Assembly: GCA_033032175.1 (NCBI GenBank)
Contig: CM065309.1
Coordinates: 13,950,001 to 14,014,000, forward strand
Direction of reading: 5' to 3'
Length of the DNA stretch: 64,000 nt
Source: Saturnia japonica
Taxonomy: Eukaryota > Arthropoda > Insecta > Lepidoptera > Saturniidae
How positions within the stretch are numbered: the first letter of the stretch is position 1; the number at the start of each line of letters is the position of its first letter. Made by a program: the position numbers and the translations under genes. The notes beneath the pieces are model-generated. The model ran no database searches, was not told the origin of the DNA, and saw only the letters and a program-made list of their open reading frames with translations. This document shows positions 46,101 to 58,100 of this stretch, piece after piece.

Positions 46101-49100
46101 CTGAAGATAATAATTAATCAATATGGTCAAAAACTTGAATTAAATTCATTTTTTAATATACTTGTTTTTTATTTTGTTACCTAGGAACGTATCCCCTATA
46201 ATCCCATATAAATTACCATTCCATATTCACGGTTTCTGTATTTGCGGCATATTTTCCGAACATATACCCCGCGAATAAAAAACTTTTAATGTATATCAAA
46301 TTAACGTACTACTTAACTGTAAACATTAAAACGAACTACAAAAAAGTTAGCGAGAGAATATGGCTAAAGCTATATCTTCTAAAGAACATCCACAATAAGC
46401 ATTTTTGTCTTTAAAATAACCGGAAAAGGAAAAGCTAGAATCACGCGTGTGCCCAATCGATGGCATTCTGTAGTCCATGTGACCGAATCCGCAGGAACAG
46501 TTAGTATTAATTAAAAATGTTCAATGGATATAATATATTATGTTATATTAATATACTAGGGTGGCCCAAAAAATTTTTTTTTATTATGCTCACATAAAAG
46601 AAATGTTATTAAATCATGTTTTAAGAATACTCGGCCAAAACTTAACTAGATTTTTTTAAGGTTCATTTTTTTTTATCAAATTCAAAAATTGTTATTATTT
46701 TTATTTTTTTCTATACGTTAAAACTTAAAATTGGTCTTTTTCTCGATTATTTATTTTTGAGATTTTCCATTAGCAGTGAGTTTTCCGGTTGATGAAAAAC
46801 GCAATAAATAACTAGAAACATGTATCTGCGTAACAGTTAGTTTGATGTATTTCGTTGATGAAATTATTTGATAGAAAATGGTTATCAATATGTACATCAA
46901 TACATAGAGTATAATAGAAACTAGCTATTCGCGTCTTACTGATTTTCCGCTTACATCTTCTAAACCACGCAATGGACATTAATAACGTTTTCACTGTCAT
47001 TTAGGGATTTTTACGAAAGGTTTGTTTATATAATACATTCCAATAAAGTTTTTGTATAATATATTAGAGAACGTTTTGTAATCAAGTCGTCAATAAACAG
47101 ATTTACGGGCGCTTACATGGGTTACGTCGGCTAAACCTTACGAGATACATCAAAATAATGTACTAAAGAATCGTAGTTCTTGAAAAAGGCTAGAGAAAAG
47201 TCCGCGATAGGATATGTCGATCTCCTAAGGTTGACTCATAGTATCCATTTTTATCTTCAACATACTAATTAAAAATATTAGGTTATTTGCGAAGCTATTG
47301 TCTCCAACTCAGTACTAATCCTTATCGAAATAAATATGTTAGTTAAATTGGGTATTTCATTTAGATTAAAATTGTCCTGTACATTATATCATTTAAATAA
47401 ATACTGTAGAAGATATCAATGATTCAAAATTACGCGCAACCAAAGAAATCATTCGCAGCGAGGCAGTTGGCCATCACACCGTACCTTGCAATTGTGCGTC
47501 GCAAGGTGAGCGAACTTTTCATAAATATGAAGCTATGAACTATTAATACTCTAAATAATGCTTTTTTAAACATTAAATGCATCCACTTTGTTAATTGCAT
47601 TCGTGCGAAGATGGGGCGGGTCGCTGGTAGCACATAAAGGTTCAAAAGAAAAATTTATAAGTACTAAATAACCTAATCTTTTGTTTAATAACAAATTCAC
47701 GAGCTGATAATATGTTTGAAAAATAAAGCATTCATTTAAAAAATCGTTCACTTATTAATTTTTCCTTGTGAAGATTGTGAGTGAGCTCTCAAGGTCGGCA
47801 ACACGCTAGTGATACCTAACCTATAGTATTATTTTACAAGCGTCCATGGGCTGCGGTAGTCGCATTCTTGTTTGCCACCTTAGTTGTATAAAAAAAAACT
47901 ATTTAAGTATTTACGAAGTTTAGAAATATTAGCTTTAAAATGACATAGGGTATTGAGGAAATTTCATAAGTTTCAACTGAAACTCTAACTCACCTTTATC
48001 CATAATACCTTTTACCTTAGATTTATTTATTGAATAATGATTATTTTTTATTGAAATTAAAAAATGTGTAGTAATTAATAAATATTGTTTCAAGAGTATT
48101 ATTTTTATAATATAAAGTGTTGAAAAAAATATTTTATAGGTTGTCTAATCCCCGATTGCAGGCTTGATAGTATAATGAATTATGTATTTTTCTATCCATA
48201 AAAAATATACCAAATTCATATAGAGTTAAACAACACTCACGAGGCTGAAGAGCTGCTACCTGAAGCGAATGACACAAATACATGTCCCTTTCAACAACGA
48301 ACACCCGCTTCAGAGCTGGAAACTCTTCCGCCATTTCTTCCAGCATATCTTCTAACATCTTCTTTTGTTTACACTTCTCCACTTCTTCTATACTGTAATA
48401 CATATATTTCAATTGAGTTGCTATTTATAACTAAAATAGTTAATACTAGATGTTCCCGCGACTGCACTCGTACGGACTACAGAGTGCCGTCGATATGGCA
48501 CACACGCGAATTGTGCTACCCCTTCTCCCGTTTATTTTAAAGACAAAATGATTATCGTGAAAGTGCCGTCCAAATCGGTCCAATCGTTTCGTACATTACC
48601 CGAAACAAACAGACTGACCGACAAAAATTTATAAAAATTGTTTAAAAAATAAATCGTATACACTTTCATACACACTTAGTAAAAAGCTGTTAGGTATTTT
48701 GACATTACAAATAGACACTTCATTTTTATTTATTTGTATAAAAGATAATAGTTCATCCGAAAACCAACAGTGCTTACGCTGTTGTGGTTTGGTTTGAATA
48801 TTGTGGTTAATAACACAAAACGGTACACAACACGTTCGAATTTAAAGTCCGACAAGTTTGTGCGCGACTCTTCTATGTGGCGACAGACATTGGCGGGGAC
48901 GAGGTAGCACGTTATTACGTCACTAAACTACACTAAACACTATGCTGTTTCGGCAGTGTTCTTGAAATAATTACCTTCAGCCGCTAGGTAGATAAACACG
49001 CACTAGGGCTGCCCTCTTACTATATTTCTTGAGTTACCTACTTACGTATTTGATAATACTATATTAAATTATCATTATGTATTATCTTTTCACCAAAATA

Positions 49101-52100
49101 TATTACTGCAAATTTTGTAAGTTTAAATTATTTCTACTTGGATTTTATTTCTAGTTTCATAAGTGATTGCGAGTTAGCTAGAAGGGAATGTAGAACTTTT
49201 TTTTCAAATAAAAATATATTTATAATATTCTTCTTAGTTTAATAAATTTTAAACTCTATGAAGTAGGTAATATAATATTTCGTAATTAATTACAAATTAC
49301 GTAACTACAGCGCACTCGCGACTATTGTGTACAATATAATAAAGGATGTTTAGAAATACGATTAGTATTATTGAAATCTATATTTATGTTTATCGTATAT
49401 TATTGTATATCGATGCCCTACAAAATAAAAACTTACCTAATACTCTGATTAGATGTGAGCAAATGCCAAACAAAACGCAATGTTTGACCCCACGTAAGTG
49501 AAGCTATGGCCCTGTGTAGTGTTATATCTATTGCTCTATCGCCGAGTTGAACAATGCAATTTGGAATCTTCTTAGCCTACAACAAATTTTCATATTCACA
49601 TTAATTTTATTTGTACCACAAAATGCCTTCTTACAATACAAGATGCAGAAGCTAGAGATTGAAGAGCAGATTCCCATTGAGTTACTTCTGACAAAATTCA
49701 ATTAGGTGACTGATATTTTTTTATCTTTTTTAGGGGCACTTATTCTATCGATTATATCAGCCTAGATCTTCCTAGGATCATACCAGGAGAGTCGCTGATG
49801 AGATAGCACCACTAGACTATACAATATCTTCGCACCATAAAATTAAGGTTCTAGCCTAATACAGGATTTTTGATAGTACAACTAGTTTATCATATGTGGT
49901 GTACGAATGTTTAATTTCGAAAACAACAGAAACGAAGTTGAGGAATAAAAGTAATATATAAATGTTGCAATACAGTATAAATAACAGTAATAATTAGTAT
50001 AACATTTTACCTGCAATGAACATGAATGCATCTTTATCATAAACAGAATTCTTTCTAAAAATTTTAACCAAAACTAAAATAAATCATATCTTATGTTACA
50101 TATACCTTTTTCTATATACTTCTATTGTCCTTGTGAATATAAAAGTGTGGAATATAATTCATTATATCAATGGTAGACAGTTAATTGATTAATAGGTACC
50201 TCTGCTCCCGCGAATGGCATATATGCCAATTTCACATACATTTTTGTTATGTAAGGGACCCAAGGGTCACACATTTGACAAACATTACACATGAATAAAT
50301 TAGCCTTTTCACTGACAATATAGTGATTGATATCTTGCATATCATATAGTGAATGGTCTACTTTTCAAGTTCCATGACTATGAAATCTTTTTAAAATCAT
50401 TTAAAAAAATAACAACCTACCTCAGCCATAGCCCGTCGAAATTCCCCACCAGGAGCCATTCCTAATTCCCTAGTTATATGTGCTGACATGTTCAGTAGCA
50501 GAATATACATCAATCCATTAAATACACCATTCTGAGCCATTGTTGCTCTAAAAGAGAGAAGTTTAGTTATAAAAACTCAACGACCCAGTCTATACTTAAG
50601 TTCTAGGAAAGATATACTGCATACTACGTATTTTTATAAATTGTGAGAACTGACCTGATCTTTTTGATATTGATATTTTTTGCTTCCCTTAGTATAACTT
50701 CTTCATCTAACAACAGAATATTAGTTCGTTGTTCACACAATTCAACCATAACAATATGTGGTTTCACTTCTCTAATCACCTGAAACAGGAAAAATTATAA
50801 AGATTTAACACAATACATAATAATATGACTGTATTGAATTGATTTTGTAAAAATACATTTTAGAGAAAAATCATAATTATACTATTATTTACCAACAATA
50901 TCAATTACAAATTGAATAACAATTTTGAAATAAAATATCAAATGCTAAATAATTATTTAAAAAACCAGTTGTGCCCGCGGCTTCGCTCACGTGGACTACA
51001 GAATGTCCGCGCGAATCTTGCTTCCCCACTCGCAGCTATTTTATAGACAAAAATGCTTATTGTGGGTGTTCCTTAGTAGATAGACGTATACTCTGCCAAC
51101 TTTTTGTAAGTCTCTTTAATGCCTACAATTATGTAGTACATTAATTTGCTATAACTCTTATGGTTTACTCAGCATAAGCCATTTAAGCGGCCGAATTAAT
51201 TCACCGTGACCAGTGTATAACATCAGCTATCTATAAGTGAAAGTCAGGTCAAAATTGATCTAACCATTACGGAGATTACCCTGAACAAACAGAAAGTCAG
51301 ACAAAAATTTAAAAAAATGTTTTTTTGTTATAAGTATTGTATATACTTTCATATGCATTTAGTAAAAAGCTGTTATTTTGACATTATAAATAGACACTTC
51401 AATTTTATTAATTGTATAGGTGTAGCTAAATTTGAACAAATATATACTCATAATGAATTTGAATTTCAGAAAAATATTACCATGATAGAGGTCGATTAAC
51501 TAAAGCTGGCACGTTCAACTCATTTATAGATTGCGCTTGTGTAGTGTCTGTGAATAAGCGCGCGGCGTGACGTCACATAACGAAAAGTCTGCCCGTCTCT
51601 CTCTCGCGCGGCCTAGCTTATGAGTGTGAAGGCGACGGTTATTGTTTTGCTTTTGCTACTGTTTATTTATACAGAGTGGTCTTTTTGGTTTCAACCGGTT
51701 AACGTCAAAAAAGCAAACGGGAGATTATCACAGTAATATGAATGCTAGTAATTATCAGAAGTGGATTAAAGAAAAACTTCTTCCAAATTTACCGCCAGTC
51801 AGTTTTAGTAGTCGATAATGCATCGTACCATACCGTCGTATTGGATCCAGTGCCAACATCAAATTAAAAAAAAAGTGACATGTTAGCTTGGTTAGACAAA
51901 TATAATATATCATATCCAGAAAGAAATACAAAACCTGTGCTATTTCACATTATTAAAAAAAATAAGCCAAACCAAGTACAATTTGTACTTGATAAAATCC
52001 TCCAAGATCACGGACACAGTGTATTGCGCCTACCACCCTACCATCCAGAACTCAACCCAATAGAGTTACTGTGGGGTATTATTAAAGGGAAAGTTGCATC

Positions 52101-55100
52101 ACAAAATGTTAATTTAAAGTAGAAAACTGTGGAAGAATTATTTAGAAAAGAAGCGGATTCTATTACTCTTGATATGTTTAGTGACATTTGGAGAAAGACG
52201 CGAGAACATGAGAAAAAATATATTCAACTGGAACCAAAACTGGATACTTTCACTGACTCATTTATAATAACACTAGGAAATTCCGACGGCGAAACATCAA
52301 GTTCTTCGAGCGATGAAAGTTTGAGAGGGGTAGAAGATTTAATTTACGAATCTGATTAAAAGCAATAATGTAATAGACGCGTTTTACCTGAAATAAAACG
52401 CATATTAAAATACTTCCCTTATTAGAAGCCTAATATTGGCGTGATGTTTTCCGTTCAAACAACTTGTGCTCTCCAAACGTGCCTCGAACGGGCAATTTGT
52501 ATTTAAAAGCGAGTGTCTTGTTCAAACTACAAACACGTAAGTTGCACAAGTATTATAGCCTCCTTGGTTACTTTAAAATGATGTAAGTGTTCAAACTCCA
52601 AACACAGGTACCTATATTTATGAATATATTATTATTAACACTTCAGGTATCACAAGTTTTATTCTAAAAATATAGGGCACAAAAGAGGTTTATTGCCACG
52701 GAAGAATAAACTTTATCACCTTGGTATTAAGATACAAAATAAAAACTTTTTTATACAACAGTTATGACGTTCTGTGACTGTTAGGTTACTTTAGTCTCGG
52801 AAATTAAATTATTTAGGCCACTAAGGCCTCTGTACAAACAGTATGGAAATAATTTTGAATGATCAATTACGACAAATTACGTTTCCTGTTCGTACAGAAA
52901 AGCAATAGAGGGCGCTAAAATGAGAACTCTAAAAAAATGATGGATGTTGTAAATTACGTTATCAAACTACCAAATTGCATATTGTCATAAAAACTTCCTG
53001 AGAACTCGTAATAAAATAAAAATAATTATGTAGAGTGAGACAAACTTAGCTGGCCCGGTGCGAGAGATTGACATTTCAAAATGGCGTCGTGTGGCAAAAG
53101 TATGATGAACATTCAAAAGTACGAATCTATAAATTTTATTTTTTATTAGTGATAAGGGTTTATTCCGTATAAATGTCGATAAATTATAAATACGATAAAA
53201 TTAATTTATTACATACAATAAATAAATTTGTTTTATTTACGAGTAATCTATGTTTTTTTGTAATCATAAAATTGTCTCTATTATGTAGGGGCTCGTGATG
53301 AAGAAAAAATTAAATTCTTTGTACATTGAAGTGGATTATATTGATTCATGAGAATATTTTCATATATCCGAAACGGTTGGACCGATTTCGATGGGACTTT
53401 CACTGGTAGTTAGCTGAATTTATAGGAAGTAACTTAGGCTACTTTTATTTTACAAAAAGAATTAGGGTTCCGCACAATTAAAAAAACTGGTTATGATGAA
53501 TCAATTCTGGTGCTCAAATGGCTTATGCTGAGTAAACTATAAGAGATATAGCAAATTAATGTACCACATAATTATAGGCACTAAAAAGACCTACAAAAAA
53601 CTTAGGGAGAGTATACATCTATCTTCTAGGGAACACCCAAAATAAGCATTTTTGTCTTCAAAATAGTCGGGAGCGGGGAGCAAGATTCGCGCGAGCATTC
53701 TGTAGTCCACGTGAGCGAAACCATGGGCACAGTTAGTTTAAAATATAAAATTGTATTAAATAATATTGTTTGAAGTATATATGTATAATATTGTATAGCT
53801 AGAGGAGTGAATAAAATACAAACTTTTATTATTATGTATTTTTATTAAAAAACAGTACTGTTATTATAAAAAAAATATCTATAGACTGTATTTTGGATAC
53901 AAACAGAGACGCCTTATTCGTAGATTTAGAGATCGTATTGAGACGAGTATTTAGGATTCGAATAACACTTTCTGAAAATACACCTCAATAATAATATATC
54001 ACCAGATGGAATGTGGTATATTTGAAAATAGTTCTGTAGTGGCATATCACAGAGAAAGTCATAGTGTTTTGACTGAACAGCCAAGATTACTGTCCTATGA
54101 ATGAAGTCTAATTAGAGAAAAATTCATGAACATATCTGCACTAAATAAACGGGACTTCTACCAAAAAATAAATAACATAAAACATAGTATTTAGAACTTT
54201 ATTGATACGTTAGAAACTGAATCGAGAAAGAGACGTACGTAATTGCTATCAAACCCTTTGTAAAAATAAATCTAATAAAATGTGTGTGTGTGTGTGTGTT
54301 ATATGGAAGTTGGAATCAATCAGAGTGTTTATTTGTTTACAGTTAGGACTTTCTTTTTGACTAGTGATGAATTTATTTTTTAATTAATTTATACTGATTA
54401 TATCATTTCCCTTTATTCCATTTAAAACAACCTATTATTTTTACAATTGTATTACGCTTATATACATAATTAGAATGTAAACAACAGTCATGGGTTAAAT
54501 GACCCTGGATTGCCTTTTTAAGTTAGCAATTTTTCCAGACTTTCTAGTGTTATATAGTATATCTATCTGGAAATTAAAAAAAAATATTACAATTACCTAC
54601 TGATAGAGAACAACTAATTTATTATTATAGATTATTCTAGCACATCAACGGCTTACCTATAACTAAAGCTACTTATTATCTTACATGGCAGCAAAAATAA
54701 AAGTTGTTAAAAATATAGCATAATATGCCACCTATTATTGATTATCATTGTTGTCTGCTATAAAAGTTCCTATATATTTATAAAGACTCACAACTACATA
54801 TATTTATACGCAAGTTTCATTTAGGGATTACAATTTAAGTATACTACGTATTTATTAAAGTAAGTGTTCAAAGTAAAATAAATTATCTATTAGAAAAGAA
54901 GGAGTATATATATGCATAAACAGTTATAAAGAGAATATTATTCAATATCGAGTCCATAATAATATTAATACTTAGACGACTAAAATACAAAGGGCTCCTT
55001 TGAATAGTTCTATGCTTTGAGTACAGGTCGTGACCTCTTGACTGAACCCGACCTTTTTTTATGTTGTAGAATATTTCAGGTATACAAAAATTAGTGTCTG

Positions 55101-58100
55101 CTCAAGTCGATACATCGACATCGAACCCACTTTTGTAGGAATGGTGATCAATGTATATAATGGAGTTGTTACAATCCCAGGGTATATTTCGATGCATGAT
55201 AACGCGCCCTTAGGGCAACCTTGAACTAGAGCGGTTTAAGCTAGGGCGCCTCGTCTAGCACTTGTGACTCTCCGCCGCCCTCTAGTAAGGGTTTCTTCAA
55301 ACTCTAAAAAATAACAATAATTGTAGTTTATTAACATGTATTGAAGACAAATCTATAATTGTAAATGTGCAACATAAACTAAATAATTATTAGCGTTCCG
55401 GCCGGATTGTGTGGAGGCGGCGTGGGGAGATCTGACATTTGAGTTCTACAATAAAATAATGATATTTCTTTATCGTTATAGGTTTAGCCTTATGGCCACA
55501 ATCTCACCTGGTGTTATGTTACGATCTGCCCTAAGATGGTAATACGCTAAGCCTAGTGGAAGACTGGTTCTCACTCAAGTAAATAAGATGAAAATTCGAA
55601 AATACATAGTTTCAGGGCGACCATTATAAAATTTTCAAGTGCGGTGTATCAATAATAAGTAAGTCTTCGGCTTACTCAGTTATTCATCATATAAATTATA
55701 AAACCCAGTTGTCAGTTTTGATGTAAGTCGACTTGTAATACTATACCCTATACACTATGATACTACACACTATACTACATGACTATACACGCCTTGAACG
55801 GATATATATATTATACTTACAAATTATGTAATACACCTGCTTCATCGTACTCGACGAGCGGTATATCAAGGTTTCAGGTAGCACGTCATATGCTATAGGA
55901 TCGGTCGAGCTGCTAGGATCTGTGCTGAACACAATCTCGGAATCCTATATAAAAAAAAAAAATGTATATACATGAAGTTTAGAGTATTTATAAATATTCT
56001 TTTATTCATGTCAATTTTATTTCGCCTATATATATTTCTATTTATTTATTTATAAATATATAGGCGAAATAAAATTGATATGAATAAAAGAATATTTATA
56101 AATACTCTAAACTTCATTATTACAATATGTCCAACCTGTACGAGTACAATCTAAAACATCGATAATTTTATCGACAGTACCTCATCGAAGTACATCAATC
56201 TTTCTTCGCAACGTATTACGTCATTCTACTAACAAAAACAAAACTAGGTTATTTATGATGTAAACAAATCTTTTGTTTGTTTATATAGAATTCTGATTGA
56301 TGTAAAAATGACACAAGATACTTCTGTATATCATAGTTTCTCAACATTTTCATCAGAAATTTACATTTTCTATTTACCTTTCACTTTTTATTATCAAAAA
56401 CAAATATCATTGTCAAAAACAGATTCAAGTAATATAAGGGAAAACTAGTTTCGATTTCAAAGGAATAAACATATAAACATATATTGATAGGATTTACAAA
56501 GAAAAACTTACCATTTCTGTCAAGATATATAATATAATATCACTTTTTCACTATTCTAAGTAGCTAAGTTAGTCCAACAAATTGTCAAATAACGCGGTCT
56601 ATGCGAGATGTTGCCGTGAGTGGGGAACTACACACTAGCGACCTCTTCGATGCGCTCGCGTTAGTTGCGCCTGTTCGAGCTCCGCGGCTGGTCGCCTGTA
56701 CAAAATACTGGCCGGATAGAAGAATGAGGTTATATTCTTCGTCAAGAAATTAAGAACATTCGACTGTTTGGCCGAATTGATACTTAAGGGGTTAACGGGT
56801 TAACCGTTCGACTTTAAGTATTGAATTATCAATTTCTTTTAAAAATTATTTTACTTGTTTTATATCTGCAAGGCATTTAAGAATTTAATATCGTACATGT
56901 CGTAGAAAATAAGCTTAAACTTCCACAGGTCAGAATTTGTAATAGAATGGTCATATTTTTTGAAGTGAAATTATAAAGTTTTTGAAGTGAAATTATAAAG
57001 CAAGTAAATATTTGTTCTACAGAGTTCTTGAACTAGTGTGATATATTGAATATTAATTGAATATTAAGACTGGATTATGACCATTTGTGTTCCGGTATTA
57101 ACGTGTCCACCTGCAGATTTTGTCATGGTTATTTTGAGATGCTAATGTTTATTAAAAATGCAAACTACCCTCGCGGGGTACGTTTCGCTTATAAATACAA
57201 AATACCCTCGCGGGGTATTATTCGCTCGATAAATAGCAACTCCCGCGGAGTTTAGCATCTATGCTAATGTTTATTAAAATTGCAAACTACCCTCGCGGGG
57301 TACGTTTCGCTTATAAATGAAAAATACCCTCGCGGGGTATTATTCGCTTTAGCGTTTTTTGTTTCAAATACATAAAATGCACGATTGCCCATAGGCAGAT
57401 GAATAAGACCTTTTAGAGAATAGGACCTTTTAGAAGCAACTCTCATTAACGGAATAGCGTTTTTTGTTTCAAATACATAAAATGCACGACTGCCATAGGC
57501 AGATTTAACGATGCAAACCAACCCTCGCAGGGTTTTATTATATGCGAGCTAAGTTTATTAACGATAAATAGAAACTACCGCGGAGTTTGCTTGAATGCTT
57601 TTCGTGCAAATTTCATGCTGGAAGTTTGGATAAGCTTTAATAAATCACTACCGATAAGCAGGTAAGTTAATCTTTGTGTGAATATTTCACAAACAATGAT
57701 CATTAACGATAAATGCAAACTCCCGCGGAGTTTGCTTAAATGCTTTTCGTGCAAATTTCATGCTGCAAGTTTGGATAAGCATTAATAAACCAGTGCCGAT
57801 AAGCAGGTTAAACTTTGTGTGAATATTTCACAAACATACATTATCACTTAACAAAACGTGAACCTGTAGAAACCTGTACCGATGTATAGTGCCTCTCGCA
57901 GGAGCGCTTTATATATTTTTCACAGAAAAATTATCACCTAACAAAACGTGAACCTGTACAAACCTGTACCGATGTATAGTGCCCCTCGCGGGAGCGCTTT
58001 ATATATATTTTTCACAGAAAAATTATCACCTAACAAAACGTGAACCTGTACAAACCTGTACCGATGTATAGTGCCCCTCGCGGGAGCGCTTTATATATAT

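Larger units (their letters stand above)
45290..46504 (+). mobile_element. Helitron-like copy split by a Tigger element
   Basis: The left part has TTGTCTGTCTGTTTGTTCCG, AATCTCCGAAACGGTTGAAC and ATGGTGAGTCAATTCGG. It is interrupted at AAGAGATA and resumes at TATCAAATTAACGTACTAC. It ends with GACCGAATCCGCAGGAACAG-TTAG, a slightly decayed CTAG end. Confidence 0.7.

Noticed and set aside
53070..53150. AAAATGGCGTCGTGTGGC as a gene start on the plus strand
   Set aside because: The frame stops after about 18 codons and no donor site in frame was found.
57264..57521. 85-codon minus frame with a repeated YGSRAFYVFETKNA-like segment
   Set aside because: The repetition comes from the duplicated DNA unit, and no start context or homology is seen.
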